A stretch of DNA of 64,000 nucleotides from an uncultured Saprospiraceae bacterium (GCA_937928045.1 CALFWO010000004.1:21450-85449), one strand, 5' to 3'; numbered from the stretch's first letter, positions 8,337 to 18,369 are shown. Translations and numbers: made by a program. Notes: generated from the letters alone by a model not told the origin.

Positions 8337-9367
8337 GATTTATTATTTGAAATGGTTGCTTTTCTCTCTGTAAACCGTTTTCTGGGGAAAAAGATCTCAA
8401 ATCTAGTGCCTTTAGGTGAATTTGACAATACATTGATTTTTCCGTCGTGCGCATTCACTACGCGTTGAACAATAAAAAGACCCAATCCAGTTCCTTTGGC
8501 TCGCCGAGTATCCTCGTTTCCTATCCGATAAAACTGGTCAAATATTCGCTTTCGTTCGGAAGGTGGTATGCCATAACCTTCGTCTTTGATGTAGAGAAAA
8601 AGTTGATTGTCATCAATCCCAGTTTCTAATTCAACATTTGCCGGATCTGGACTATATTTTATGGCATTCTCGATTAGGTTGATAACTATGGACCGAATTC
8701 CAAAATCATCTCCTTCGAATTCACCTTCGTTTAAATTAAATTCTAAGCTCAGATTAGCGGATGGATATTTTTCAGTTAATCTATCAATGGTCTCTGTAAA
8801 AAGTAGATTCAAATCCAAGGATTCCATGACCGGTTGATAAGCAGATTCAACTTTTGCGGCTAGAAGTAAGTTATTTACTAAGTCATTCAATCGATCTGAT
8901 TCTTTTATACCAGATGTAGAAAGCATGTTAACTTTTTCTTTGTCTAAGTCCCTTCGGAAAATAGTTTCAAACGCCAATCGAATTGAGGCGATTGGAGATT
9001 TTAATTCATGGGTAATGGACAGTAAAAAATTTCTTCTCTGTTGTGCAGCAAACATCGCATTTCTATATCCTCTATTAATTAACCAAATGCCTAAAATTAA
9101 ACTTATAATGAAGAAGGTTGCTTCGCCAAAAATCATCCACTCTTGTCGCTCATATTCTTTCGCAAGGCTTTTGTAAATATCGGATTTGTAAAACTCTTCA
9201 CGCGTGTCAACATTACCTTCAGCCACCATTACAATTTGTAAATATTCAGACTTCGCATTGAATGCATCTCTGTTTTTTACAAACAACAAAACCGACCACC
9301 ATGCAAACGCCACTAGCATATATGCTATCACGATATTCGAAAGCAGGCGCATGCGTTTATCTTGCAT
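8333..9367 (-). CDS. Membrane sensor histidine kinase
   Basis: The protein has 344 residues. Two membrane helices (about 9-31 and 78-99) bracket a short extracytoplasmic segment of about 45 residues, too small for a classical sensor domain. The HisKA helix carries H120 in LLSITHELKSP. The ATPase domain has the N-box INLIENAIKYSPD, the G1 box DEGYGIPPSE and the G2 box GTGLGLFIVQRVV, so it looks catalytically complete. It is the partner of the downstream OmpR-family regulator, which it overlaps by 4 bp. The hemL stop codon lies 2 bp upstream of its start, so hemL, kinase and regulator may share a transcript. Confidence 0.95.
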   Translation of the reverse strand: MQDKRMRLLSNIVIAYMLVAFAWWSVLLFVKNRDAFNAKSEYLQIVMVAEGNVDTREEFYKSDIYKSLAKEYERQEWMIFGEATFFIISLILGIWLINRGYRNAMFAAQQRRNFLLSITHELKSPIASIRLAFETIFRRDLDKEKVNMLSTSGIKESDRLNDLVNNLLLAAKVESAYQPVMESLDLNLLFTETIDRLTEKYPSANLSLEFNLNEGEFEGDDFGIRSIVINLIENAIKYSPDPANVELETGIDDNQLFLYIKDEGYGIPPSERKRIFDQFYRIGNEDTRRAKGTGLGLFIVQRVVNAHDGKINVLSNSPKGTRFEIFFPRKRFTERKATISNNKS

Positions 9368-9369
9368 AA

Positions 9370-10668
9370 TTAAGATTTAAAAGAGATATCCAAAGCTGCT
9401 TTCATGTGAATCAATGCTTCTTTCAAATCATCCATAGTATGAGCTGCAGATACAAATCCTACCTCATAACCGGAAGGTCCTAAATAAACACCTCGCTCTA
9501 ACAATTCATGATGCAATGTTTTGAAATATTCCATTCCTTCCGCCTGGATTTCATCAGCTCGAGTGATTCGATCATTGGAAAAATTCAGCCAGAAAATTGA
9601 ACCAATTCTTGGTACGGTAAGGGTATAGCCTTTTTTTATGGCATAGGCTTCTATCTCATTGGCCAGCCAATTGGTTTTATCAGCTAGTTCCTCATAGAAA
9701 TTTGGTGCACTTAGAATATTTAGAGCTGAGAATCCTGCAGCCATTGCTACGGGATTTGCACTCAAAGTTCCAGCTTGGTATACTGGACCGTCTGGAGAAA
9801 TATGGGCCATTATTTCATGACTAGCACCATAGGCTCCGACCGGCATTCCTCCTCCAATAATTTTTCCATAGGTAATAATATCTGGTTGGATATCATAGTA
9901 GCCAGCAGCACCCTCAAAGCCTACTCTAAATCCAGAAATCACTTCATCAAATATTAACAAGCAATCGTATTTGTATGACTTAATTCTTAGACATTCTAAG
10001 AATGATTTATCTTGAAGCAACAAGCCATTGTTGGCCGGAACTGGCTCAATAATTATAGCTGCAATATCATGCCCGTGTTCTGCCAAGCAATTTTCTAAAG
10101 CCGCTGGATCATTTAACGGCAATACCAATGTTTCTTTTGCAAATGCCGCTGGAATACCGGCTGAAGTACTTTCACCAAAGGTGGCCAATCCTGATCCCGC
10201 TTTTACCAGCAAGGAATCGACATGGCCATGATAACAACCTTCGAATTTTATGATCTTATTTTTTCCGGTGCAACCTCTAGCCAATCTGATTGCCGACATC
10301 ACGGCTTCCGTTCCAGAACTTACAAATCGCATTTTATCGATGTACTTATTCTTGGATAAAATGAGCTCGGCCAATTGATTACCCAGTTTATTTGGAGTAC
10401 CAAATGAAGTGCCTTTCGCAACAGTTTCGCAAATGAAATCTCTGACTACAGGGTTATTGTGTCCTAAGATCAATGGTCCCCAAGAGCAGCAGAAATCGAT
10501 GTATTCATTTTGATCGACATCAGTAATACGACATCCGTTTCCTTTTTCAATAAACAAGGGAGGACCAGAAACTGATTTAAAAGCGCGAACTGGAGAATTT
10601 ACACCTCCAGGAAAATATTTTTTTGCCTCTTCGAAAAGTTCGGCAGATTTACTTCGATCTAGACTCAT
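9370..10668 (-). CDS. hemL: Glutamate-1-semialdehyde 2,1-aminomutase
   Basis: This PLP enzyme turns glutamate-1-semialdehyde into 5-aminolevulinate in the C5 pathway of tetrapyrrole synthesis. From the chosen start (MSLDRSKSAELFEEAKKYFPGG) it has 432 residues; a frame extension to 10686 adds only six unlikely residues. The signature GGVNSPVRAF lies near the N-terminus, FVSSGTEAVMSAIRLAR follows, and the PLP-binding lysine (about K269) sits in ITYGKIIGGGMPVGAYG. Length and motifs are standard. It fits with the ferrochelatase gene at 50393 as part of haem synthesis. The next gene, a histidine kinase, begins 2 bp downstream. Confidence 0.95.
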   Translation of the reverse strand: MSLDRSKSAELFEEAKKYFPGGVNSPVRAFKSVSGPPLFIEKGNGCRITDVDQNEYIDFCCSWGPLILGHNNPVVRDFICETVAKGTSFGTPNKLGNQLAELILSKNKYIDKMRFVSSGTEAVMSAIRLARGCTGKNKIIKFEGCYHGHVDSLLVKAGSGLATFGESTSAGIPAAFAKETLVLPLNDPAALENCLAEHGHDIAAIIIEPVPANNGLLLQDKSFLECLRIKSYKYDCLLIFDEVISGFRVGFEGAAGYYDIQPDIITYGKIIGGGMPVGAYGASHEIMAHISPDGPVYQAGTLSANPVAMAAGFSALNILSAPNFYEELADKTNWLANEIEAYAIKKGYTLTVPRIGSIFWLNFSNDRITRADEIQAEGMEYFKTLHHELLERGVYLGPSGYEVGFVSAAHTMDDLKEALIHMKAALDISFKS

Positions 10669-10772
10669 ATCGCAAAAATACGCCAAAGGTGGCGGAGAGG
10701 TTATACTCCGCGCGAATTGATCCTATTTTTTACAATGGATCGACAAACCTTCATCAAAATGAGTCGAATTCT

Positions 10773-11525
10773 TTAGAAAAGCCAACCAGCTCCAAGGCTG
10801 TATCTAAATATGGTAATGTCTTCCACAGCATTCCATCCAACAAATGATACTTTTTGAATTTTTAGTCCAGCTTCAAGAATGAATTTAGATTTTCGTCTAG
10901 TAGCACTTTTTAATCCGATTATTGGATGCATCAATAATCCACCTGAGCTATCTTCATTGAACCAAAGATTTCCAGGATTTAGTAAAAATGAACCCCCTAA
11001 TTTTCCACCAACGAAAAAAGCAGTTGGTTTTTTATTCATATAATATCTTAATTCTGCGAACAAAGGAATGAATGGTCCATAACTAGTAAATACATCAAGT
11101 CCAGTACCAGCACCGACTTCAAAATTTTGATTGATTCTATAACCGGCAGAAAAGTTTATTGGACTAAAATCAAATTCAAATGGGCTCCAAAAATCATTTG
11201 AATTTTGTCCATAGTAGGTGTTAATCATAAAGGAAAAATACCTTCCTTTTGTAGGCGTAAATCTTCCATTTGGATAAAAATGATACTCCTTTTTTTTATC
11301 AATGATGCCTCCTACACTTTGCGCACTGAGTGAAATCGTATCGCCTGAGAGCAATGCAATCTGATAATCATTTTCGTTTTGATTAATGATCTTTCCAAGA
11401 AAGGCTCCTCCAGCTTTGAGTCTAATAATTTGGGCATTCTCAGTTTGCTGAGCAGTTGAGCTAAAAGAGGTCCCCAGCATTATGCTGAGGACAAATATAC
11501 GGGCGATAATTAAGTTCCTTTTCAT
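10773..11525 (-). CDS. Secreted protein, probable outer-membrane beta-barrel
   Basis: The 250-residue protein has a signal peptide (about residues 1-25, ending TSFSSTAQ). An N-terminal segment (LKAGGAFLGKIINQNENDYQIALLSGDTI) resembles a small beta unit of the kind found before outer-membrane domains. The remainder alternates hydrophobic and polar residues with many aromatics (YFSFMINTYYG, FSAGYRINQNFEVGAGTG, PLFAELRYYMNKKP) and ends in a short aromatic strand (YSLGAGWLF), as expected for an outer-membrane barrel. I cannot name the family. It lies 6 bp after the LVIVD lipoprotein gene and is probably co-transcribed with it. Confidence 0.75.
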   Translation of the reverse strand: MKRNLIIARIFVLSIMLGTSFSSTAQQTENAQIIRLKAGGAFLGKIINQNENDYQIALLSGDTISLSAQSVGGIIDKKKEYHFYPNGRFTPTKGRYFSFMINTYYGQNSNDFWSPFEFDFSPINFSAGYRINQNFEVGAGTGLDVFTSYGPFIPLFAELRYYMNKKPTAFFVGGKLGGSFLLNPGNLWFNEDSSGGLLMHPIIGLKSATRRKSKFILEAGLKIQKVSFVGWNAVEDITIFRYSLGAGWLF

Positions 11526-11531
11526 TTGATT

Positions 11532-12791
11532 TTAGTTGGCTACAGGGATGGTACTTAATAACTTAAGTCGTTTTGGGTTGTCATAATTATATTGCTGCAG
11601 ACCGGTATTTCCTATGACCATTAAAACATTTGATTCTCCCGGAATGGCAATGGCATCAACAGCATGAAGTGACTTTAAATATTCAATGCGATTTCTATCT
11701 AATTTTTCAGGGTCCTCGATATTAAAAACTTTTAGGCCAAATTCCCCTTCGCATAAAAACAAATTATCTCCATCTATTGAAAGTCCATGGGGATTTTCCA
11801 TTTCAAAACTCTCCAATAGGATTGGATTTGTTACGTTTGAAATGTCCAGCAAATCCAGTTGGTTAATTGTCGAACCGTTGCAAGTGGTTCCAGAGCGAAG
11901 CGTCACATAAGCGTAATTGTCTTTAACAAATACCGGATCACATGAAGTGAAATGGCCATAACCACCCAGTCTAAAGGGCATACTGGGGTTTTCTATGTTA
12001 TAGATTTCCATTCCATTTTGAGATCCAATGAAAAGTTTATTTTCATACGGAAAAATGGTTTCAATTCCCCATCCGAGGCTTATGGTATTTCCAGCTTGAG
12101 GAACACCGTTATATCCTAAATCAAATAGATGTAAATCGGTATTATCGACAGTATACAAATGATTCCCGGCAATGGTAAATCTGGCAAGAGAGCCACCTAC
12201 ACCAACATCTGCAGAGCCATTTGAGTTGTTGGCCCATCCACTGCTTGCGTCCAAAGCTGTTTCAAATGCTCTTCCTCTTCTTCCTGCACCATTACATTCT
12301 ACTTCCTCAGTAATGATCTCATGTTCATAAGCAACGATGATTTTACCATTTGAGGTCTCACCAAAATGAGGAAAAACATCCTCAGATCGATTAGTAAGTG
12401 ACGGATTCAGGATATCATCTATACTGATCGTAAGAAGGTCAGTATAACTATCTGCATAAAGGATCTTGTTTTGAATGGCCATGTCTACATTCCCAGGAAT
12501 TGAAATGAATCCCAAGCTTATCGGCTGAGTTGGGTTAGAATTATTAAAGAGATGGATGCCTCGATACAATTCATTGATTAATAACAGGTCATTGTAAAAG
12601 TAAATTTTGCCCTGCCTGCTTAGATTCTTTGGACCTTCAAAAACTACAGGAGTTCTATATTCCTCGGGTGCCAGTTCAATTGGATGTTGAACAGTATAAG
12701 TGATTGTCCTCGTACATTGGTCATCAATACAACCTGTTGAAAGCAATATTATGGCAACGAAAAGCAATAGGATGTTCGATTTTACTTCCAT
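11532..12791 (-). CDS. LVIVD-repeat lipoprotein
   Basis: The 419-residue protein carries a lipoprotein signal with lipobox LSTGC (C21). The mature part is a repeat domain of the LVIVD type (HLFNNSNPTQPISLGFISIPG, GMEIYNIENPSMPFRLGGYG, LDLLDISNVTNPILLESFEM, GLKVFNIEDPEKLDRNRIEYL), probably a seven-bladed propeller displayed on a membrane surface. The function is unknown. A barrel-like protein gene begins 6 bp downstream, which suggests a lipoprotein/outer-membrane-protein pair. The protein at 1-1687 is a distant relative. Confidence 0.85.
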   Translation of the reverse strand: MEVKSNILLLFVAIILLSTGCIDDQCTRTITYTVQHPIELAPEEYRTPVVFEGPKNLSRQGKIYFYNDLLLINELYRGIHLFNNSNPTQPISLGFISIPGNVDMAIQNKILYADSYTDLLTISIDDILNPSLTNRSEDVFPHFGETSNGKIIVAYEHEIITEEVECNGAGRRGRAFETALDASSGWANNSNGSADVGVGGSLARFTIAGNHLYTVDNTDLHLFDLGYNGVPQAGNTISLGWGIETIFPYENKLFIGSQNGMEIYNIENPSMPFRLGGYGHFTSCDPVFVKDNYAYVTLRSGTTCNGSTINQLDLLDISNVTNPILLESFEMENPHGLSIDGDNLFLCEGEFGLKVFNIEDPEKLDRNRIEYLKSLHAVDAIAIPGESNVLMVIGNTGLQQYNYDNPKRLKLLSTIPVAN

Positions 12792-13343
12792 TTTTACAAT
12801 TTTTTGTTGAATGATCTAATGGTATATTTTCAGTAACGGAATATTCTAATAGAAGGAAGCTTTGCCAACAAGAATTTAACAATAAGATCGAGTTAGATTC
12901 CAGTTCAGTAACCTAATATTGAATTTTTGATGCAATTATCCAAAGGCACATTATCCATGTTAATGACTTAAATTATATGTTGTGAAACCAATTTTTTGCC
13001 GATTAAAGATTGGCGAGATTAACTTTTTGGCCAATTATTTTGCAGGAAAGCGACAAAACTGTATATTTACTAGACAAGGAGCAGACATTTCTTTAATAAA
13101 TTGTAATCCTTTTCACCTAAAGCAACCTCAGCTAAACCAAACCTATTTGTTAGTGACTAAGCGGTCAACAACAATTCCAAATTGCTGCTCTAGTGTAGTT
13201 AATCCGGCGATGTATTTACACGAAATAAATCGAGGATGAATTGAATATTCAAAGATTAACTAAGACTGTAAAAAATAATTTCTAGCGATAGCTAAGATCA
13301 TTAAACTATTATTAATTATTAATCTATTTTAAAACAGAAACTA
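12792..13343. other. Intergenic region between divergent genes
   Basis: This 552-bp AT-rich gap separates the minus-strand LVIVD lipoprotein from the plus-strand P-domain protein and must hold both promoters. I find no convincing TAnnTTTG box with a -33 partner. A GTG-initiated 85-codon frame at 12982-13239 has no recognisable protein features. Nothing else stands out. Confidence 0.5.
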
Positions 13344-15101
13344 ATGAGAAAAATTTACTTAAATGGGGGATCATTGTTGATCTTTCTTTTATTCTCTTTC
13401 ACCATGTCCAGTCAAACTTTTAGTGGTGCAGGAGGTTTGGACTTGCCGGATAGCAACTGTGATGCTACTAATCAACAGACTGTTACGGTAAGTGGTATTG
13501 GTGTAATGACAACTACTTCTCTAACTAATGTCACCTTGGATATATTTCATCCTTTCACCGGAGATCTTGACATTTCACTTATTTCGCCGACGGGTACGGC
13601 AGTGGATTTATCCTCAGATAATGGATCCTCAGGCGATAACTATACCAATACTCAATTTGAGGACAATGGTGTGGATGGACCTATTACTGCCGGTACACCA
13701 CCTTTTACTGGAATTTATATTCCTGAGCAACCTCTTTCTACTTTTTGTGGAGAAAATGCAGATGGTGATTGGATTTTGCAGGCTTGTGACGATGGGTCCG
13801 GTGACACAGGTACTTTGCTTTCTTGGTCAATAACTTTCGGGAGCAGCACAGCGTGCTCTTGTACTGCACCTACGGCGACTGCTGCAGCTGTTAGCAATTG
13901 CCCAACTCCAACTTATGATATTACTGTTGATTTAACGGATGTTGGATCTGCAACAACAGTTGATATCACGGAATCTACGGGTACTGATAGTGAATTAGGT
14001 GTAGTTGCTGGAATGTATACACTAACAGGAATTCCGGCTGGTTCGGGTGCCGTAGATGTAACAATAGCCGATGCTGCCGATCCAACTTGTTCGGTTCTTC
14101 TAACTGTTCAGGTGCCAAATTGTCCTCCGGCTAATGATCTTTGTGCTGATGCAACTAGCATTGCTATTGGAGGTGTATTAAATGGAACAAATATAAGTGC
14201 AGGAAATGTTGGAGACCCAGGTACTTGCGCTGCAGGTGGTGGAGCTCCTGGTTCAGCACAAGTATGGTTTGTTGTTACTAGTAATGCCGCAGAAACCATT
14301 ACCGCTGAATTGTGTAGTGCAACTGATACAGATTTTGACACCAAAATGTATGCATATTCTGGAAGTTGTGGAGCACTTGTTTGTGAAGCTGGTAATGATG
14401 ATTCTTGTGAAAATACTACTACCGCTACTAGAGCTTCAAGTATTTCTTGGGTTTCACCTTTGAACTTTGCACCAATTGATTACTATATTTTAGTAACAGG
14501 TTTTAACGCGGCAGAAGGTAATTTCCTTTTATCGGTGAGTGCGGCTCCTTTACCAATTGAATTAATGTCCTTTGAGGGAACATCAATGGAAAATGGAAAC
14601 AAATTAACTTGGTCAACCTCTACAGAGCTCAACACTGAATTCCATGTTATTGAGCGTTCAGTAAATGGAGAAAATGGATGGGATGAAATCGGAAGAGTAG
14701 CAGCTGCCGGTGAGTCTTTTGAAACTATGCAATACACTTTCATGGACGAAAAGCCTTTGGCTAAAGGATACTACAGACTAGTTACTGTGGATTTAGACAA
14801 ATCTGAACAATTATCAGATGTATTGTCTCTTGAAAGAGAAGAAGCAGGATTCACAATTGCCACTGCTTTCCCTAATCCAACATCAGAATATGTAAATGTT
14901 CAATACCATTCGCCTAAGAATGTATCGGTAGAAGTAACTGTTACAGATCTTTCTGGAAAAATAGTTCAGATCTACGAAGTAGATGCTAATAATGGAATGA
15001 ACAACCTTGAGGTAAATATGACTGAATTAGCTTCAGGTACTTACTTCCTAAGTTTATCAAATTCTATTGACAAGGTTGTGGAGCGTTTGATCAAACATTA
15101 A
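13344..15101 (+). CDS. T9SS-exported protein with proprotein-convertase P-domain
   Basis: The protein has 585 residues. A signal peptide (about 1-23) precedes a P-domain-like beta-sandwich at about 35-165 (LDIFHPFTGDLDISLISPTG and ENADGDWILQACDDGSGDTG), a module found next to subtilisin-type proteases. A central Cys-rich region (about 175-400) contains a jelly-roll-like unit. From about 405 comes a module common in Bacteroidota cargo proteins (FHVIERSVNGENGWDEIG). The last about 75 residues are a type A sorting domain (AFPNPTSEYVNVQY to the basic end ERLIKH), which directs export through the type IX system. No catalytic domain is present. It resembles the protein at 16832 in its C-terminal half. 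Confidence 0.9.
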   Translation: MRKIYLNGGSLLIFLLFSFTMSSQTFSGAGGLDLPDSNCDATNQQTVTVSGIGVMTTTSLTNVTLDIFHPFTGDLDISLISPTGTAVDLSSDNGSSGDNYTNTQFEDNGVDGPITAGTPPFTGIYIPEQPLSTFCGENADGDWILQACDDGSGDTGTLLSWSITFGSSTACSCTAPTATAAAVSNCPTPTYDITVDLTDVGSATTVDITESTGTDSELGVVAGMYTLTGIPAGSGAVDVTIADAADPTCSVLLTVQVPNCPPANDLCADATSIAIGGVLNGTNISAGNVGDPGTCAAGGGAPGSAQVWFVVTSNAAETITAELCSATDTDFDTKMYAYSGSCGALVCEAGNDDSCENTTTATRASSISWVSPLNFAPIDYYILVTGFNAAEGNFLLSVSAAPLPIELMSFEGTSMENGNKLTWSTSTELNTEFHVIERSVNGENGWDEIGRVAAAGESFETMQYTFMDEKPLAKGYYRLVTVDLDKSEQLSDVLSLEREEAGFTIATAFPNPTSEYVNVQYHSPKNVSVEVTVTDLSGKIVQIYEVDANNGMNNLEVNMTELASGTYFLSLSNSIDKVVERLIKH

Positions 15102-15126
15102 ATAGATTTCTCGATTAATAATTAAG

Positions 15127-15159
15127 ACCCTGATTCACTTGTGAGTCGGGGTTTTGATT
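15127..15159 (+). terminator. Intrinsic terminator of the P-domain gene
   Basis: An 11-bp stem with two G-T wobbles (15127-15137 with 15142-15152) and a CTTG loop is followed by TTTGATTTTT. It starts 25 bp after the stop codon. Confidence 0.75.
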
Positions 15160-15248
15160 TTTATATCCGTACTGAGTTTGTAATACCATCAAATAATAAT
15201 GTTTCCTCTATTCTTGGAGGTGTTTTTCAAATATTCTACCTAGCTTCT

Positions 15249-15279
15249 TTTGGTCGCTGATTGAAAACAATTACTTTTG
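15249..15279 (+). promoter_or_regulatory. Promoter of sucC
   Basis: TTTG (15249-15252) and TACTTTTG (15272-15279) are separated by 19 bp, a perfect match to the Bacteroidota sigma consensus TTTG-N19-TAnnTTTG. Transcription would begin near 15285, giving a leader of about 57 nt. Confidence 0.75.
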
Positions 15280-15341
15280 TGGGCATTTAAAGTCACCCAG
15301 TATGGGGTATTACTCATTGAATCTATTAAAGCGCAAATAAT

Positions 15342-16547
15342 ATGAATCTTCACGAATATCAAGGAAAAGAACTATTGGCAAAGTTTGGAGTAGCTATTCC
15401 TTTGGGAATTGTTGCTAGTAACTTAGACGAAGCCGTTGCGGCCTATGAAAAAGTAACCGCTGAGAGTGGTGCTTCTGCAGCCATTGTCAAAGCGCAAATT
15501 CATGCTGGTGGACGTGGGAAAGGTGGAGGAGTGAAGTTTTCAAAGGATTTGGATGCTTTAAAAGAAAATGCTGGGAACATTTTAGGGATGATGTTAAAGA
15601 CTCCACAGACACCTGGAGGTATGGAAGGAGCTGGCAAATTGGTTAGCAAAATTTTGATTCAAGAAGATGCTTATCGTCCTACTTTTGAAAGCTGCAAAGA
15701 ATACTATGTTTCTATTTTAATGGATAGAGAGCGGAAGCAAAATGTTATCATTTACTCGACTCAAGGAGGAATGGATATCGAGGCTGTCGCAGAAGAAACA
15801 CCACATTTGGTACATAAAGAATACATTGATCCTACCTTAGGTCTTCAAAGTTTTCAGTTGAGAAAAGTAGCTTTTAATCTGGGGCTATCAGGGAAGGCTT
15901 TCAAAGGAATGACGAAGTTTATTAGTTCACTGTACAAAGCATTTGTGCAATCGGATGCATCTTTATTTGAAATTAATCCATGTTTACACACTGGTGAAGA
16001 TGACATCTACGCAGTAGATTGCAAAGTGTCCTTGGATGAAAACGCCCTTTTCAGACATCCGGATTTGGCAGAGTTGAGAGATACTAGTGAAGAAGACCCG
16101 ACAGAAGTAGAGGCAAAGAGCTATGGTTTGAACTATGTAAACCTAGATGGTAATGTTGGATGCATGGTGAACGGAGCGGGTCTCGCTATGGCAACAATGG
16201 ATATTATCAAATTAAGTGGGGGCGAACCTGCTAATTTTTTGGATGTTGGAGGTACTGCGGATGCCGAAAGAGTAGAAAAAGCATTTAGAATCATCTTGAA
16301 GGATCCAAAGGTCAAGGCAATTTTGATTAATATTTTTGGAGGAATAGTTCGTTGCGATAGAGTAGCACAAGGAGTAGTTGATGCCTATAAAAATTTAGGT
16401 GACGTAAAAGTCCCAATCATTGTTAGATTACAAGGAACAAATGCTGATATCGCAAAAAAGATTATTGATGAATCAGGACTAGAAGTGAAATCTGCGATCT
16501 TATTGCAGGAAGCTGCGGACAGAGTTTCAGAGGTGCTTCAAGCATAG
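15342..16547 (+). CDS. sucC: Succinyl-CoA synthetase (ADP-forming), beta subunit
   Basis: The 401-residue protein is the nucleotide-binding subunit of the TCA-cycle enzyme that makes ATP or GTP from succinyl-CoA. It starts with [17 protein letters not shown] and carries an N-terminal ATP-grasp fold ([20 protein letters not shown]) and a C-terminal CoA-ligase domain ([17 protein letters not shown] and [18 protein letters not shown]). Length is a little over the usual 385-390. The alpha subunit gene sucD is not next to it, so here the two subunits are encoded apart. It has its own promoter and its own terminator and is therefore probably a single-gene unit. Confidence 0.96.
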   Translation: MNLHEYQGKELLAKFGVAIPLGIVASNLDEAVAAYEKVTAESGASAAIVKAQIHAGGRGKGGGVKFSKDLDALKENAGNILGMMLKTPQTPGGMEGAGKLVSKILIQEDAYRPTFESCKEYYVSILMDRERKQNVIIYSTQGGMDIEAVAEETPHLVHKEYIDPTLGLQSFQLRKVAFNLGLSGKAFKGMTKFISSLYKAFVQSDASLFEINPCLHTGEDDIYAVDCKVSLDENALFRHPDLAELRDTSEEDPTEVEAKSYGLNYVNLDGNVGCMVNGAGLAMATMDIIKLSGGEPANFLDVGGTADAERVEKAFRIILKDPKVKAILINIFGGIVRCDRVAQGVVDAYKNLGDVKVPIIVRLQGTNADIAKKIIDESGLEVKSAILLQEAADRVSEVLQA

Positions 16548-16572
16548 TAGCAACTTAAATATCAGGTGCTAT

Positions 16573-16610
16573 AAAAGGCCAATCCTTTCGAGGATTGGCC
16601 TTTTGTTTTG
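16573..16610 (+). terminator. Intrinsic terminator of sucC
   Basis: A perfect 13-bp stem (AAAAGGCCAATCC, 16573-16585, with its complement at 16592-16604) and a six-base loop are followed by TTTTGTTTTG, 25 bp after the sucC stop codon. Confidence 0.85.
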
Positions 16611-16831
16611 CGCTTATGAGTCCAAAATCTCTTGAGTATTAGTTGAATAATCTTAGAAAATTATTCCGGAGATTATGGATGATTACATTTAAGAAATAAA
16701 TATGTAAATACTACTGAATTGAACTACAAAACGATACATATCGCAATGAAAAATATGTAAAAAAATGGCGCAATTGTAGCAAGACCATGTGTAAGGGAAA
16801 AATCTAAAAGAAATAAAAATTAAAAATTGAG

Positions 16832-17923
16832 ATGAAAAATCTTTACACTCTTTGCCTAATATTTACGCTTACATCTAACTTATTTGCGCAACCAGCAAAT
16901 GATGATTTAACGGATGCTCTAAGCATTAATATTAATGGACTTGAAGCAATTGGAAATAATAATGGTGCCACTGAAGATACTTATGGATCTTGGACACCTC
17001 CAGTTTCTGACATTTCTCTGGGCGGAGAAAATTTGCACAACTCTGTCTGGTACAAATTCACAGGCAACGGAAATCCAGTTTCAATTTCTACTTGTAGTCC
17101 TACTGCAACTTTTGATACAGATCTTGCGGTCATGGAACTTGATCAAACATATCTAACTTTTTTCGGAATTGCTGTTCCAGGCAATGGAGTCGGAGCATTC
17201 TCTGGTCCGAATACGCCAGCTTGTAATTATAATGGTGGCTCTGGAAACCTAGCGCTTATTGATAATTTTGAAACAACAGTTGGAGTAGAATACTACATTC
17301 GAGTTTCAAGTCATTTTTTAAATGATACAGGAGATTTTGGTGTTATAGTTGAAGACTTGGCTGTTGCACCAATAGTGCTTAAAGGATTTTGGGCAGATAC
17401 TTGGGAAAAAGGTAACACGATTAATTGGGAAACTTCTTCAGAAGAAAACGTTTTATGGCATGTCATTGAAAGATCTGCAAATGGGTTTGGCGATTGGCAA
17501 GAAGTTGGAAAATTGGTTTCTGAATCCGCCGCAAGAAATGGAGCCTTCTATGAATTGGTCGATAACCAACCATTTAATACAACATACTACAGATTGAGAA
17601 CCGTCGATTACGATACATCAGAACAATTATCAGAAGTAATCTCAGTAAAAAGAGATCGACCAGAATTTGAAATCACCAAGGTATATCCAAATCCCATTAT
17701 GGAAGGTGAGGTCACAATTCAAATAGACAGTGATCGTAACGAAGACATCAATATTAGAATAGTTGATGTAAGCGGACAGACCATCCAAAAGTTTGAATAC
17801 CCAATTCGAGATGGGCTTAACGAAATGAAAATTGATGTTACTGATTTTAGATCAGGAGTATACTTTGTACAATTTCAAAGTAGGCAAGGATACAGCACCA
17901 GAAAAATATTCAAACAAGAATAA
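16832..17923 (+). CDS. T9SS-exported protein of unknown function
   Basis: The protein has 363 residues. A signal peptide (MKNLYTLCLIFTLTSNLFAQ) is followed by a beta-rich domain (about 22-175; ENLHNSVWYKFTGNGNPVSIS) that resembles the carbohydrate- or ligand-binding-like domains of secreted Bacteroidota proteins. Next come the module LWHVIERSANGFGDWQEVGKL and a type A sorting domain (KVYPNPIMEGEVTIQI ... GVYFVQFQSRQGYSTRKIFKQE). Its C-terminal half closely parallels that of the P-domain protein on the other side of sucC, which suggests an old duplication of the module. No enzymatic signature is seen. Confidence 0.85.
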   Translation: MKNLYTLCLIFTLTSNLFAQPANDDLTDALSININGLEAIGNNNGATEDTYGSWTPPVSDISLGGENLHNSVWYKFTGNGNPVSISTCSPTATFDTDLAVMELDQTYLTFFGIAVPGNGVGAFSGPNTPACNYNGGSGNLALIDNFETTVGVEYYIRVSSHFLNDTGDFGVIVEDLAVAPIVLKGFWADTWEKGNTINWETSSEENVLWHVIERSANGFGDWQEVGKLVSESAARNGAFYELVDNQPFNTTYYRLRTVDYDTSEQLSEVISVKRDRPEFEITKVYPNPIMEGEVTIQIDSDRNEDINIRIVDVSGQTIQKFEYPIRDGLNEMKIDVTDFRSGVYFVQFQSRQGYSTRKIFKQE

Positions 17924-17954
17924 TAGAACTATAAGAATTTAGAATAATTTTGGA

Positions 17955-17989
17955 AGGCCTTTTATCGTTCGATGAAAGGCCTCTTTTTA
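17955..17989 (+). terminator. Terminator between convergent genes
   Basis: A 12-bp stem with one wobble (AGGCCTTTTATC, 17955-17966, with 17971-17982) and loop GTTC is followed by CTTTTTA. It lies between the convergent T9SS protein and START-like genes; the plus-strand T run ends just before the minus-strand gene's stop codon. Confidence 0.8.
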
Positions 17990-17991
17990 TT

Positions 17992-18369
17992 CTAAGAACC
18001 AGTTTCTTGTCTTAATACTTGGATCTGAGATTCCCAAAGTTGTTTTTGATCTTCCACTTCATCTTCATCACAGTAATCTATAATTTCGAGAATTGTTTCG
18101 TTTGTAACGGGCGAAGTAGAAAAATTAAATTCTAGATATTCATTTTCATCTGCATCTTCCCATTGAAAGCGAAGTCTTTCGTTTTCATTATCTTCAATCA
18201 ATGTGGCTACTTCTTCAGTACCACTCCAAATGAATGTATATACCTTATCTTGTATGTCTGCTTCATCACAGAACCATCTGATAAGACAAGAAGGTGTTGT
18301 CAAAAATTGATAGAGAATCGTTGGCGAAGCTCTAAAAAGGAATTCGAGCGTTATTTTGACTCTTTTCAT
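17992..18369 (-). CDS. START-like domain protein
   Basis: The 125-residue protein begins MKRVKITLEFLFRASPTILYQFLTTP and fits the START/AHSA1-like helix-grip fold. The conserved WFCDEADI and the aromatic beta strands (YTFIWSGTEEVATLIE, LRFQWEDADENEYLEF) are usual for a small, single-copy Bacteroidota family. It is cytoplasmic and acidic. No ligand or pathway is known for this family. It is transcribed divergently from rpoD across a 541-bp gap. Confidence 0.8.
   Translation of the reverse strand: MKRVKITLEFLFRASPTILYQFLTTPSCLIRWFCDEADIQDKVYTFIWSGTEEVATLIEDNENERLRFQWEDADENEYLEFNFSTSPVTNETILEIIDYCDEDEVEDQKQLWESQIQVLRQETGS

Noticed and set aside
12982..13239. 85-codon plus-strand frame with GTG start
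   Set aside because: It has no signal, domain or composition like the neighbouring genes, uses a GTG start, and lies in an AT-rich promoter region.
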